Assembly: GCA_945288535.1 (NCBI GenBank)
Contig: CALYQQ010000011.1
Coordinates: 1 to 64,000 of the forward strand
Direction: 5' to 3'
Length of the DNA: 64,000 nucleotides
Source: an uncultured Enterobacterales bacterium
GTDB lineage: Bacteria > Pseudomonadota > Gammaproteobacteria > Enterobacterales > CALYQQ01
Shown one piece after another: positions 41,955-52,021 of the stretch; position 1 is the stretch's first letter, and every line of letters starts with the position of its first letter. The notes under the pieces were generated by a model. It was not told where the DNA came from and ran no database searches. It worked only from the letters and a program-made list of their open reading frames with translations. Position numbers and translations under genes: made by a program.

Positions 41955-41992
41955 AAAAGGTGCTTAATATATTTATTAAGCACCTTTTATTT
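41955..41992. terminator. Terminator of dusB-fis, bidirectional
   Basis: AAAAGGTGCTTAATA and TATTAAGCACCTTTT form a perfect 15 bp stem with a 4-base loop, followed by ATTTT on plus. On minus the stem also ends in a T run. The antiporter gene converges on it. Confidence 0.88.
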
Positions 41993-42116
41993 TATAAATA
42001 TAAATAATGAGAAAACGGCAGAATTTGCGTCTATGCCAGTATGCTATAACATAGCATGTTATTATAAGAAAGACTGTTAAATGATCGCCTTTCTTATTCA
42101 GTTTAACAAATTATTC

Positions 42117-43763
42117 TTACCCTTGACCTATTAGTAGTGTTTCCATTAGATCAAGCTCGTATAACAGTTTATCCAACGTCTCGTTACTAATTTGTTGTTT
42201 CGCTCGCATATGATATAATTCGCCACGTTGCGCTCGTAATGCTGTTAAACGGAATCGACGCTCAAGTTGTTCGGCCTGTTCCATTTCTTCTTTTTTATTT
42301 TCTTCTGAATGTAAACGAAGATCACTAATTACTTTTGAGCCTATTTCAGCTAATAAATGCGGATCAATATCTTCTTCACTACTTTTCTCTAAACGTTCCT
42401 GTAGTTTTTCCAAACTTTCGACTGCTATTTTAGACATTGCTACTTTCGCTTTCTCTTCTTCTTCCGAAAGTTTGCTATGGTCCATCATATTTAATCCACG
42501 TAATAGTAAGGGTAAAATAATAACACCGCATATTAAAGAAAATAAGATGACACCCATAGCTAGAAAGATTAACAGATAACGCGCTGGGAAAGCTTCCACA
42601 TCAACCCTAATCCACAGCGGAACAGAGAGAGCACCTGCTAAAGTTATAGCACCACGAACGCCTGCAAAAGTAGCAATTAAACACTCCCGAACGCTATATT
42701 GAGAAAATAATAGAGGTCGCTTCTTCAGGAATTTATTACTAAAGATTTTCATCGCAAGTAACCACCAGAAGCGCATTAACATCAACACCGCATAAATTAA
42801 TATTATATCACCAAATAATTTACCTGCGGTAAGGGTAGCTTCTGAATCAAGGGTCGTCATAGTCGTCGCCATGATGCCTGGAATTTGCAGACCTAGCATC
42901 AGAAAAACAGTACCATTTAATACAAATTCAAGCATGGACCAAACGCTATTAGCCCGAAGCCGCATAGCTAGTGGTACATTACTTAACCCTTTTGAGTTAC
43001 CTACCATCATTCCAGCTGCTACAGCAGCTAAAATACCTGAAGTTTTAAAGTGCTCTGCAACTAAGTACACAGCAAAAGGAAGCAAAAGTAAAAAGACGAC
43101 TTGTGTTGCCGGATCATCACCAACCCAATGGTTAATCGCACGCAGTACCCAACGATAAACCCAAGTTACAGCAATACCAATCAAAATCCCACCAGCGGCT
43201 ACTTTGACAAACTCTAAACCCGCTGTTGTTGTTGAAAATGCCATAGCACCTATTGCTACACGGATAGCAAAATTTAATGAGACCAAGCCGGAAGCATCAT
43301 TCATTAACGCTTCACCTTCTAATATGCTCATAATGGAATCAGGGATACGTCCTTTACCCACAATACCTGATAATGCCACCGCATCTGTCGGTGATAATAC
43401 TGCAGCTAGCGCAAATGAGACAATGAGTGGCATCTCAGGAATAAGCATATGAATAACATAACCCAATCCAAATACCGTGAAGAAAACCAATACAAGGGCC
43501 AAACCAATAATTTCACGACCATGATGCAAAAATTCGCGAATAGGTGTTTTACGCCCATCAGCAAAAAGTAAAGGTGGAATAAAAAGGACTAAAAATAATT
43601 CTGGATTAAATTCCACATGTAAGCCAAATGCGGGCCAGGCAATTAAGGCGCCCAAGGCGATTTGAATAAGAGGCAACGGGATCTGAAAAGGTAGCATCCG
43701 TGTCACGATACCCGACAGGGATACAACCAAAATTAAAATAAGAATAGTAAAAAATATTTCCAT
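42117..43763 (-). CDS. yjcE: Na+/H+ antiporter of the CPA1 family (YjcE-like)
   Basis: An inner-membrane monovalent cation/proton antiporter with about 12 helices and a long charged cytoplasmic tail (from about residue 425). The ion-binding helix motif is AVLSPTDAVALSGI, with the partner motif GEALMNDASGLVSL; both are CPA1 signatures. It has 548 residues against 549 for E. coli YjcE and starts with the same MEIFFTIL. The tail (EEEEKAKVAMSKIAVESLEKLQERL) is helical and acidic. The physiological substrate is not shown by the sequence. Confidence 0.93.
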   Translation of the reverse strand: MEIFFTILILILVVSLSGIVTRMLPFQIPLPLIQIALGALIAWPAFGLHVEFNPELFLVLFIPPLLFADGRKTPIREFLHHGREIIGLALVLVFFTVFGLGYVIHMLIPEMPLIVSFALAAVLSPTDAVALSGIVGKGRIPDSIMSILEGEALMNDASGLVSLNFAIRVAIGAMAFSTTTAGLEFVKVAAGGILIGIAVTWVYRWVLRAINHWVGDDPATQVVFLLLLPFAVYLVAEHFKTSGILAAVAAGMMVGNSKGLSNVPLAMRLRANSVWSMLEFVLNGTVFLMLGLQIPGIMATTMTTLDSEATLTAGKLFGDIILIYAVLMLMRFWWLLAMKIFSNKFLKKRPLLFSQYSVRECLIATFAGVRGAITLAGALSVPLWIRVDVEAFPARYLLIFLAMGVILFSLICGVIILPLLLRGLNMMDHSKLSEEEEKAKVAMSKIAVESLEKLQERLEKSSEEDIDPHLLAEIGSKVISDLRLHSEENKKEEMEQAEQLERRFRLTALRAQRGELYHMRAKQQISNETLDKLLYELDLMETLLIGQG

Positions 43764-45075
43764 GTTTATTCAACCAATGACGAGGCAATCAAAATACAAG
43801 CTTAAAAAACTATATCGTTATAAGAACAATGACAAACTACAACGAATATATCCCAAAACAAAGATTAAAGTATAAAAAAACTACTATCCACTAATATAAC
43901 TCGTTAATTTTCTGCAAAATTTAGTCTGATTAAGCAACTAGAAGATGGCAATTTAATATCAGCAAATAAATAACCTAGAATATGCCTAACCTAAATTTGC
44001 TAATAACAATTTTAAATACAACTATAAAACCCAATAGTTACTCATAGTATTATATCTAGAATATTAAAATTTCGTTAAATAATACTTCATAATACCAGTA
44101 ATATTAACATACATTAACATTGATAATGATGTAATGATACATATGAAGTACAAGAAAAATTATTCTAAAAAGATAGGGTAGATATTTCATGTTGTTATCA
44201 TTATATTAAAAAATATTTAGTGATAAGATTTAGGAAGAAGAATCTCCATTATGAAATATAGCTATCCCCGTAATAAAACTCACTATAGTTAGTAGGTAAT
44301 GATGAACATTAATTAATCATTTTTTGTTATAACATACTTATTATTTTTGGCAACTCTAACTAAGTAAAAAATTAATATCTAGAATAAATTACTAATAAAA
44401 GTGATTTATAGACTATTTAACAAGCAAAAATAACTATAAACGTATAAAAAATAACAATACAATAAAAAGTTATCAATATACGATTATTTTAACTACTATT
44501 TATATAAAATTTATAGCAATGACTCTGTAATGCATATTATATAAAATATCAACTTGAATACAAAAACAAACATGTTCACCAGTCAATACTTTTCAAAATA
44601 GCACTATCATTATTGTATGAAAAATTTCATGTTATAGATTAAGGCATATGTTAAATAAAAAATCTCATTTTTACCTAGTATTTTAAAATAGATTGATAAA
44701 AATAAGATAAAACTATGGTGAGATTTATTGATGTAAATATAACTTACGATAGTGCATATTAAGCTAATACTAATTTAATAAAGTATACCCTAGCATTTCA
44801 CACGATTCATGCTCTCAATCATTCTATTATATTGAAATATTCATCTAATTTAATAGAAAAATTACATCTGTTATTTTAAATAATAGTCAATATATTAAAT
44901 AAAGTCATTTGCTAATAAATATTCCCTTAGGTATAGTTAACTGTATTTATAATAAATTTATTTAATAATAACCCTACATTAATTAGGTAATCAATAATAT
45001 TTATTGATTATCTACTTTATATAAATGACATTGAGATGCAGTGAGCATTATTTTATCCTTAAGGACTGCTCAGAA
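43764..45075. other. Long AT-rich intergenic region before the TonB-dependent receptor gene
   Basis: About 1.3 kb with no gene that I can support on either strand. It holds an exact palindrome at 44988-45010 (separate entry) and a GATAATGATGTAATGATAC stretch near 44122 that is loosely Fur-box-like but about 950 bases from the receptor gene. It is probably regulatory DNA plus lost genes. Confidence 0.5.
44988..45010. promoter_or_regulatory. Perfect palindrome upstream of the TonB-dependent receptor, possible operator
   Basis: TAATCAATAA-TAT-TTATTGATTA has 10-base arms with a 3-base centre, ending 65 bases before the receptor ATG. It does not match the Fur consensus. It could be a binding site for a dimeric repressor or a weak RNA hairpin; there is no U tail. 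Confidence 0.35.
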
Positions 45076-47028
45076 ATGAAAAAAAAACAATTTAATTATA
45101 ATAATATTTACTTGCCTATTGCTTTAACTTTTTATATTTGTTCTGTACATGCTGAAGAAACAATGGTAGTTACAGCATCTGGTTTTGAACAACAAATAAA
45201 AAATGCACCTGCTAGTATTTCAGTCATCAATCACAATGATCTTAGCGATAAGCCTTTCCGTGATCTAACCGATGCACTAAAAGACATACCTGGTGTCGTT
45301 ATTACTGGTAGTGGCGCCAATACGGATATAAGTATTCGCGGTATGGGGGCGAGTTATACATTAATTTTAGTTGATGGTAAAAGACAAAATAGCCGGGAAA
45401 CTCGGCCCAATAGTGATGGTCCTGGTATAGAGCAAGGTTGGATCCCACCACTATCAGCTATTGAACGGATAGAAGTTATTCGTGGCCCTATGTCATCACT
45501 TTATGGTTCAGATGCTATGGGGGGAGTGATTAATATTATTACTCGTAAAGTATCACCTACTTGGGGTGGTAGTGTGCGTTTAGATACCACAAAACAACAC
45601 AACCAAAATGCTGGTGATCCAAGTAATGCTGAACTTTATATTAATGGCCCACTTATTGATAACATTCTTGGTGTACAAATATATGGTAAATATGCACACC
45701 GTCCCGAAGATAAAATTATTGGTGGTTATGCAGAACAAAACTTAAATAGTGTTAATAGCAAATTTAGTTATACGCCTTCAAATACGCAAACTGTTGAAAT
45801 TGAATTAGGTGGCTCAATTCAAAAACGTGATGCAACGGAAAATGCCTCATCTAAATATAACAGTTCTCACCGATCACGTCGTGAAAATCAATCTATTCGA
45901 CATAAAGGCTCGTGGGGCTCGGCTATGACAGATATAGTCGTTACTCACGAAAATACGGATAATTATATTCGTAAGATGAAAATTGATAACACAAATGTTA
46001 ATGGTCAAATGTTATTGCCTTTTGATGCTCATATGCTGACATTAGGAGGAAGTTATAAATATGAAAAACTTAATGATGATAATAATTCATACGATAAATC
46101 GTTAGAGAAAATTACGCGCTGGAGTTACTCTTTCTCAGCTGAAGATGAATGGCGTGTTATTGATAATTTTGCATTAACTGCGGGATTACGCTATGACTAC
46201 GATGAAAATTTCTCTGATCACTGGTCACCTCGCCTTTATGCTGTTTTTGATTTAACGAATAATATTGTACTTAAAGGTGGTATTTCAACGGGATATAAAA
46301 CACCTTCATTACGCCAAGTTGTTACTGATTGGGGACAACCGACTGGAAATCGTTATGCTAATGGTATTATTTTAGGTTCGCCTAATTTGCAACCAGAAAA
46401 GTCTATTAATTATGAAACAAGCTTAAATTACTATAACCAAGAAAGTCGCATTAATAGTAGTCTTACAGGCTTTTATACCAAGTTTAAAGATAAGATCCAA
46501 AGTCGATATATTTGTAGTGGGCCTTATGGCCAAAATAGCTGCACAGCCTCAAATGGTAAAGACTATGATTTTATCCAGGAATGGGAAAATGTTGATAAAG
46601 CGACCTTATATGGTACAGAGTTTTCATTTAAAGTACCGTTAGTTAATCAATTAAGCCTAAGTAATAATTATACGTGGACAAAAACAGAACAAAAGAGTGG
46701 TGTAAACAAAGGTATGGCATTGAACCGTATCCCAGAACATCGATTTGTTGCGACACTTGATTGGAAAGTTAATGACATGATAGATACTTGGCTAAAAGCC
46801 ACCTACAACGGTAAAGAAGTGACATCAACACGAAAAAATAACACAATGAAAGTGGATAAATATCCTGGCTTTACAACATGGGATATTGGTGCTTCATGGA
46901 AAGTACATGCTCAAACCAACCTCTATGCGGGCATTTATAATATTACCGATAAGAAAATTAATAATGAGACTGTAGGTAAAGAGCAAGATGGTCGTCGTTA
47001 TTGGATAGGAATAAATATTGACTTTTAA
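45076..47028 (+). CDS. TonB-dependent outer-membrane receptor, catecholate siderophore type (CirA/IrgA-like)
   Basis: A 22-strand outer-membrane barrel that takes up a ferric siderophore using TonB energy. A signal peptide ends VHAEE, followed by the TonB box ETMVVTAS, a plug domain (about 35-165, with SIRGMGASYTLILVDGKRQ and IERIEVIRGPMSSLYGSDAMGGVINIITRK) and the barrel ending in Phe (GINIDF). The plug resembles the CirA/IrgA/IreA group; the ligand is not settled by sequence. AAGGA precedes the ATG at 45076, so the track's earlier start is rejected. It has 650 residues. It stands alone, with no siderophore genes nearby. Confidence 0.9.
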   Translation: MKKKQFNYNNIYLPIALTFYICSVHAEETMVVTASGFEQQIKNAPASISVINHNDLSDKPFRDLTDALKDIPGVVITGSGANTDISIRGMGASYTLILVDGKRQNSRETRPNSDGPGIEQGWIPPLSAIERIEVIRGPMSSLYGSDAMGGVINIITRKVSPTWGGSVRLDTTKQHNQNAGDPSNAELYINGPLIDNILGVQIYGKYAHRPEDKIIGGYAEQNLNSVNSKFSYTPSNTQTVEIELGGSIQKRDATENASSKYNSSHRSRRENQSIRHKGSWGSAMTDIVVTHENTDNYIRKMKIDNTNVNGQMLLPFDAHMLTLGGSYKYEKLNDDNNSYDKSLEKITRWSYSFSAEDEWRVIDNFALTAGLRYDYDENFSDHWSPRLYAVFDLTNNIVLKGGISTGYKTPSLRQVVTDWGQPTGNRYANGIILGSPNLQPEKSINYETSLNYYNQESRINSSLTGFYTKFKDKIQSRYICSGPYGQNSCTASNGKDYDFIQEWENVDKATLYGTEFSFKVPLVNQLSLSNNYTWTKTEQKSGVNKGMALNRIPEHRFVATLDWKVNDMIDTWLKATYNGKEVTSTRKNNTMKVDKYPGFTTWDIGASWKVHAQTNLYAGIYNITDKKINNETVGKEQDGRRYWIGINIDF

Positions 47029-47045
47029 AACATCTTAAAGCAAAC

Positions 47046-47074
47046 GTGGGCACGCTATAAATTAGCCTGCCCAC
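47046..47074. terminator. Terminator between convergent receptor gene and tyrB
   Basis: GTGGGCA and TGCCCAC pair, with an inner GCT/AGC extension, 18 bases after the receptor stop. Only an AT-rich flank follows, not a clean U tract. Confidence 0.6.
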
Positions 47075-47103
47075 ATATATATATGATTTAATAAACAAAC
47101 AAA

Positions 47104-48294
47104 TTACTGCACTGCTGCAAACGCTTTAGCCACATAATTAACGTTAGTATCAGTAAGGCCAGTTAAACACATTCTACCACTACGCAATAAATATACGCCA
47201 TAAAGTTCTCGCAATCTATCAACCTGTTCAGCACTAAAACCAGTGTAGCTGAACATACCTCGTTGCGTTAATAAATACTTGAAATCATGACCAGGTAAAA
47301 CAACGCCAAGAGCATCAACAAGCTTTTGTCGCATAGTCAAAATTCTATTACGCATCTGTGTCACATCCTCGATCCATCGCGCTTTTAAATGATGATCGGC
47401 CAATACCGTTGCAACTAATCTAGCACCTTGTAAAGGTGGACTAGAATAATTACGCCGCACATTAGCTTTTAATTGACCTAATACACAATCAGCCTGTAGC
47501 TTATTCTCACAAAAAATAGATAGCGCACCACAACGCTCGCCATATATCGACAAATTTTTTGAGAACGAATTGCTCAGTAAGGCTGAAATACCCGCTTCTG
47601 CAATTTTTCTAACTAAATAGCTATCAGCCGTTAGACTTTCGGCAAAGCCCTGATAGGCCAAATCCATAAAAGGAATAAGCTGTCGTTCTCTTAATATGTC
47701 AATAACGTGATCCCATTGTTGTTCAGTAAGATCGGCTCCTGTTGGATTATGGCAACAAGGATGTAATAAAACGATACTTTTAGCAGGCAAAGTCGCTAAT
47801 ATTGATAACATTGCTGAAAAATCAACCCCTTTTGTACGATAATCAAAATAAGGATAATAATTTATCTTTATTCCAGCACCACTAAAAATAGCGGCATGAT
47901 TATCCCATGTAGGGTTACTTAACCACACTTGTGAATCAGGAAAATAGCATTTAAGAAACTCGGCACCTATTTTTAATGCACCAGAAGCACCAATCGATTG
48001 AATCGTTGCAACTCGTTTAGCAAGAAGTGCGGCATGATTTTCACCCAATAATAATTGTTGCGTAAGCTCACAATAACGTGCTAATCCATCCATAGGTAAA
48101 TAAAGCAATGGTGATTTTTCACGAGCTAATTGCATCTGAGCTTGTTCTATCACAGGTAATAAGGGTACCTCGCCTTCTGCATTATAATAAAGGCCAATAC
48201 TTAGATTTGCTTTATTTTCACGCTTATCAAGTAAATAATCCTCCATTAGCGAAAGAATAGGATCCCCAGAATACGCATCCACATGCTGAAACAT
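47104..48294 (-). CDS. tyrB: Aromatic amino acid aminotransferase TyrB
   Basis: A PLP-dependent class I aminotransferase that makes tyrosine and phenylalanine (and leucine) from their keto acids with glutamate. It begins MFQHVDAYSGDPILSLMEDY as in E. coli TyrB, and shows HPCCHNPTGADLTEQQW and the PLP lysine in LLSNSFSKNLSIYGER. The track's first codon is a TTG; GGAG lies 6 bases before the ATG at 48294. It has 396 residues against 397. No TyrR box of consensus form is evident upstream. Confidence 0.95.
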   Translation of the reverse strand: MFQHVDAYSGDPILSLMEDYLLDKRENKANLSIGLYYNAEGEVPLLPVIEQAQMQLAREKSPLLYLPMDGLARYCELTQQLLLGENHAALLAKRVATIQSIGASGALKIGAEFLKCYFPDSQVWLSNPTWDNHAAIFSGAGIKINYYPYFDYRTKGVDFSAMLSILATLPAKSIVLLHPCCHNPTGADLTEQQWDHVIDILRERQLIPFMDLAYQGFAESLTADSYLVRKIAEAGISALLSNSFSKNLSIYGERCGALSIFCENKLQADCVLGQLKANVRRNYSSPPLQGARLVATVLADHHLKARWIEDVTQMRNRILTMRQKLVDALGVVLPGHDFKYLLTQRGMFSYTGFSAEQVDRLRELYGVYLLRSGRMCLTGLTDTNVNYVAKAFAAVQ

Positions 48295-48499
48295 TGACAA
48301 CTCCTGATCAGAATAAAATAAATAATAGATATGCTTAGAAAAACAACGGCCATACCACTCTATGGGGCAATATAGCTGACATATATGTCGTCAATAAACT
48401 AATTTTCAGCGTATTTATTTGCTAATTAATAGTGTATATTATTATAATGACCAAAAAATAAGCAAATTGTCAATAAAATAAGTAAGGGATAACGCAATC

Positions 48500-48895
48500 A
48501 TGACATCTTTTTCCTCCTTAGATCAGACAATCCTTTTTATTGGCCAAATCTGGTCGTATAAAACGCGTCCAGGTGAAGATTACTCAAGATTAATGATAAA
48601 TCAAATCGACAAAGATCGGCGCTATGGTCTGATATACCATATTAGTATCACAAGAATAAGGATCAAAGATCCAACTATACCTGGAGGTATTGCCTATCAA
48701 TTGCCTCATCTTCCCGTTTCAGAACACACACTACAAAAAAGTTTAACTACATTAATGAAACAATCACGTCCTGATAACCTTTATTTGCCAGGGTATAAAA
48801 TTTGGAAAAAAGCGTTTCAATGTGGAAAAGCAGATATTTTTACAAATAGTGTTGCTGAAATTATTAATTTTGTTGAAAGTGCACTTAATCAATAA
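48500..48895 (+). CDS. Conserved-looking hypothetical protein, 131 residues
   Basis: I do not recognise a named family. AGGGA precedes the ATG at a usable distance, and codon use looks like that of the neighbours, so it is probably a real gene. The product is soluble, opens with FIGQIWSYKTRPGEDYSRLM and continues with a beta-rich stretch (RYGLIYHISITRIRIKDP), PHLPVSEHTL and a helical C-terminus (SVAEIINFVESAL). Proteins with a similar GQIWSYKTR start occur as hypotheticals in related enterics, as far as I recall. It is followed by a GNAT gene after 57 bases. Confidence 0.65.
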   Translation: MTSFSSLDQTILFIGQIWSYKTRPGEDYSRLMINQIDKDRRYGLIYHISITRIRIKDPTIPGGIAYQLPHLPVSEHTLQKSLTTLMKQSRPDNLYLPGYKIWKKAFQCGKADIFTNSVAEIINFVESALNQ

Positions 48896-48952
48896 TATTT
48901 CATAATTTATTTAAAAACAAAACGTCACTTAACGGATTTTTAACTAAAATTC

Positions 48953-49438
48953 ATGGTATCGTTAATGGATGCAAATATACTACATCTAAGATCACCCACC
49001 GCTGAAGATTATATAATTTTATCGTCATGGATTAGAAATCGCCAAGAAATGGCATATTGGACAGGATCTCAGCTACCCTTCCCATTTAATAAAAATGAAC
49101 TTAGGCTATTACTAACACAATCAACAGAGCAAAGTTACATATTAACTAATCAACAAAATAATCCCCTAGGATTTGGCCAATTTCGCGTAAATGGTCCTAA
49201 CTCAGTACTTCTTTGTCGAATTATTGTTGCACCTACATTTAGAGGATTTGGTTTCGGTAAGTCATTGTGTCGTTTGCTTATAACGAGTGCGGTACAACGA
49301 ACAAATGCATCACAATTGACATTACGCGTTTATCGCTGTAATTATCGTGCTTTAGCAATTTATCAAAGTCTAAGATTTACTGCATTAGAAATCGAATCCG
49401 ATCCGCAAATCTTAACAATGAAACGTATAATTAAGTAA
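48953..49438 (+). CDS. GNAT-family N-acetyltransferase
   Basis: A single GNAT domain: an N-terminal RSPTAEDYIILSSWI, the central beta strands, and the acetyl-CoA motif RIIVAPTFRGFGFGKSLCRLL (motif A, R/Q-x-x-G-x-G/A), then LRVYRCNYRALAIYQSLRF. These features resemble RimI-like or antibiotic-modifying acetyltransferases, but nothing identifies the substrate. It has 161 residues; a second ATG at 48965 is an alternative start, and neither has a strong ribosome binding site. Confidence 0.88.
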   Translation: MVSLMDANILHLRSPTAEDYIILSSWIRNRQEMAYWTGSQLPFPFNKNELRLLLTQSTEQSYILTNQQNNPLGFGQFRVNGPNSVLLCRIIVAPTFRGFGFGKSLCRLLITSAVQRTNASQLTLRVYRCNYRALAIYQSLRFTALEIESDPQILTMKRIIK

Positions 49439-49815
49439 ACCTTTCGTTTATTTAATGATAACATAATGAAAAATAGTTATATTTTCTTTAAATAAGAACA
49501 TGATTTTTAGGTTACCATCAAACAAGCAAAACAGCTAATCTTACCTACTTTATACATTAACAATGTTAATGATGCACCAAATGCTAAAAAGCCTATTTCT
49601 AGAAAATAATCTCAAAAATTGAACATATTTACAGTATAAAATGATAACTAAATTTATTAGATTAGAGAGTTGTCCAGTCTGATTTTTAATAATTGGAATA
49701 TACACAACCATAACTTATAGTTATCATATAGACTAAAAAATGTGAATAATGTCAAAAAAAATTAACATTAAATCACAAAATGCTTGCATATAAGCAACAA
49801 AAGATCTGAAATCAT

Positions 49816-49827
49816 TGAAACGTTTCA
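49816..49827. promoter_or_regulatory. Cra (FruR) operator 1 of fruBKA
   Basis: The perfect palindrome TGAAACGTTTCA is the classic high-affinity Cra site; read on the minus strand as GCTGAAACGTTTCA it fits the consensus RSTGAAWCSNTHHW throughout. Cra represses fruBKA and is released by fructose 1-phosphate or fructose 1,6-bisphosphate. Confidence 0.9.
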
Positions 49828-49880
49828 GCAACTGTCAGAAAAGCTTTTTTTCACTGTTGTATTAATTTACTTAATTTAAA

Positions 49881-49894
49881 GCTGAATCGTTTTT
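49881..49894 (+). promoter_or_regulatory. Cra (FruR) operator 2 of fruBKA
   Basis: GCTGAATCGTTTTT fits the Cra consensus RSTGAAWCSNTHHW at every position and lies 22 bases before the fruB start. Two Cra sites before fruB are also the E. coli arrangement. Confidence 0.8.
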
Positions 49895-49916
49895 ATAAAT
49901 TCATGCGAGGAAAGCT

Positions 49917-51071
49917 ATGTTTCAGTTGTCACAACAAGATATTCATATTGCAGCCAATGCTGATAATAAACTGGATGCAATTAAACAAGTTGCTTCCGCG
50001 TTAACCACTAAAGGGTGTGTTGATGCGGGCTACGTCGACGGTATGTTACAAAGAGAGCAACAAACATCTACTTATCTAGGAAATGGTATTGCCATTCCTC
50101 ATGGAACAATAGATACACGTCATTTAGTTAAAAAGACTGGTATTCAAGTATTCCAATTTCCTAAAGGTATTGATTGGGGAGATGGCCAACTTGCCTATGT
50201 AGTTATAGGCATTGCTGCAAGTTCTGATGAGCATTTATCTTTATTACGCCAATTAACACATGTACTTAGCGATGAAAGTGTTACTGATAAACTTGCTAAA
50301 ACAACATCAGCAGACGAACTACGTAGCCTATTGATGGCTGAGAATAAATCAGAAGAATTGCTTTTCAACAATAGTATGATTGCGCTTGATGTTAAAGCAA
50401 ATAATCTCACGGTATTGCAAGCAGTAAATTTAGGTAATTTACAGCAAGCTGACGCAATTTCTGCTGATTTTATCAGTGATATCATTGCGAAACCGCCATT
50501 AAATTTAGGGCAAGGAATTTGGTTTAGTGATAGTGCACATGGCAATCAAAAAAGTGCTATTGCAATTAGTCGTACATCTGAATCATTCTCCGTTAATAGC
50601 GAAAAAGCAACATTAATGATCACAGTTTCAATGGTTGATACTCAGCCTCAACCTATTCTTGATAACTTAATGAATTTACTTAATGCGCAAAAAGCAGAGC
50701 AATTACTTAATGCAGCGGATCAGAGTGCGGTCTTAGCCTTGCTATCAGGACAAACAGCGCCATCTGATTCTGATTCAGAACAAGGGGATACATTGACAGC
50801 GGAATTTACCATCCGTAATGAGCATGGTATACATGCCCGTCCAGGTGCGATGTTAGTTAATACCATAAAGAAATTCGACTCTAATATTACTGTTGCTAAT
50901 CTTGACGGTACGGGTAATACCGTTAACGGCAGAAGTTTAATGAAAGTCGTTGCACTTGGTGTTAAAAAAGGTCATAAGCTGCGCTTTACAGCTAGTGGTC
51001 CTGATGCCCAAGAAGCATTAAACGCTATCGGTGAGGCTATTGAAAATGGTCTGGGTGAGGGGGCTGCATGA
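49917..51071 (+). CDS. fruB: Fructose PTS fused EIIA-HPr protein FruB (diphosphoryl transfer protein)
   Basis: Passes phosphate from enzyme I to FruA. An N-terminal EIIA-Fru domain has its phospho-histidine in [10 protein letters not shown] (His62), then comes a central M domain, and a C-terminal HPr-like FPr domain has its histidine in [11 protein letters not shown] (His306). It has 384 residues against 376 in E. coli. GAGGAAAGC precedes the ATG. First gene of fruBKA; its stop overlaps fruK (ATGA). Confidence 0.97.
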   Translation: MFQLSQQDIHIAANADNKLDAIKQVASALTTKGCVDAGYVDGMLQREQQTSTYLGNGIAIPHGTIDTRHLVKKTGIQVFQFPKGIDWGDGQLAYVVIGIAASSDEHLSLLRQLTHVLSDESVTDKLAKTTSADELRSLLMAENKSEELLFNNSMIALDVKANNLTVLQAVNLGNLQQADAISADFISDIIAKPPLNLGQGIWFSDSAHGNQKSAIAISRTSESFSVNSEKATLMITVSMVDTQPQPILDNLMNLLNAQKAEQLLNAADQSAVLALLSGQTAPSDSDSEQGDTLTAEFTIRNEHGIHARPGAMLVNTIKKFDSNITVANLDGTGNTVNGRSLMKVVALGVKKGHKLRFTASGPDAQEALNAIGEAIENGLGEGAA

Positions 51072-52006
51072 GTAGAAAAGTTGCTACAATTACCTTAAAT
51101 CCAGCTTATGATTTAGTTGGCCATTTACCTATCATTGAACTTAACGAAGTTAATCGGGTTAAAATGGCAGGACTCCACGCCGCAGGAAAAGGTATTAATG
51201 TCGCTAAGGTGTTAAAAGAACTTGGTATGGATGTCACTGTAGGTGGCTTTATGGGGATTGAAAACCAGGATGGTTTTCAACAACTATTTAGTCAATTAGG
51301 CATTGCTAATCGTTTTCAATTGGTCCCAGGCCGCACTCGAATTAATGTCAAATTAACAGAAGATAATGGCAATGTGACTGACCTTAATTTTTCAGGATTC
51401 GAGGTTACTGCTGCAGATTGGCAACAGTTTGTTACTGACTCATTAACCTGGTTGAACCAATGTGATATCGTGTGTGTCAGTGGCAGTTTACCTGGTGGGG
51501 TTGATACTAATGCTTTTACTGACTGGCTTACCCAGTTAAAAACACAATGTCCATGTGTAGTATTCGATAGTAGTGGTGATGCATTGATGGCCGGTCTAAA
51601 AGCGTCACCATGGTTAGTAAAACCTAATCATCGTGAATTAGAAGGCTGGGTTGGCCATAAACTTGACTCACTTGAAGATATTATAAAAGCAGCTCACCAG
51701 CTCCATGACTCAGGTATTGCTCATGTTATCGTTTCTCTAGGAGAAAAAGGTGCTTTATGGGTAAATTCCACTGAAACATGGCTAGCGACTCCACCAGCTT
51801 GTAACGTTGTTAGTACTGTAGGAGCAGGTGATTCCATGGTTGCTGGATTAATATACGGATTACTCATGCGAGAATCTACTGAACATACTTTACGCCTGGC
51901 GACCGCTATTAGCGCATTAGCAGTTAGTCAAAGTAATGTGGGCGTAACCGATCGTACTCAACTGGCCGCGATGATGGCGCGTGTCGAGTTGAAATCATTA
52001 AACTAA
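51068..52006 (+). CDS. fruK: 1-phosphofructokinase FruK
   Basis: Phosphorylates fructose 1-phosphate to fructose 1,6-bisphosphate. It is a PfkB/ribokinase-family enzyme with [13 protein letters not shown] at the start, the substrate glycines [19 protein letters not shown], and the catalytic [17 protein letters not shown] near the C-terminus (anion hole GAGD with the base Asp). It has 312 residues, as in E. coli. Its ATG overlaps the fruB stop, and fruA follows after 15 bases. Confidence 0.97.
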   Translation: MSRKVATITLNPAYDLVGHLPIIELNEVNRVKMAGLHAAGKGINVAKVLKELGMDVTVGGFMGIENQDGFQQLFSQLGIANRFQLVPGRTRINVKLTEDNGNVTDLNFSGFEVTAADWQQFVTDSLTWLNQCDIVCVSGSLPGGVDTNAFTDWLTQLKTQCPCVVFDSSGDALMAGLKASPWLVKPNHRELEGWVGHKLDSLEDIIKAAHQLHDSGIAHVIVSLGEKGALWVNSTETWLATPPACNVVSTVGAGDSMVAGLIYGLLMRESTEHTLRLATAISALAVSQSNVGVTDRTQLAAMMARVELKSLN

Positions 52007-52021
52007 CAGCAGGAGGCCTTA

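Larger units (their letters stand above)
49439..49916. other. fruBKA upstream region
   Basis: About 480 bases without a gene. The last 120 bases hold two Cra-type operators (separate entries) and must contain the fru promoter; TTGCAT at 49784 is a possible -35, without a good -10. A short open stretch around 49510-49610 (VTIKQAKQLILPTLYINN) has no start and no support. Confidence 0.6.

Noticed and set aside
43204-43452. Plus-strand ORFs 42871..43158 and 43204..43452 within the antiporter gene
   Set aside because: Antisense shadows of a membrane-protein gene; no independent signals.
44118-44145. GATAATGATGTAATGATAC as a Fur box for the TonB receptor
   Set aside because: About 950 bases from the gene and not symmetric; AT-rich background makes such hits likely.
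48376-48390. TGACATATATGTCG upstream of tyrB as a TyrR box
   Set aside because: It is palindromic but does not match the TGTAAA-N6-TTTACA pattern of TyrR boxes.
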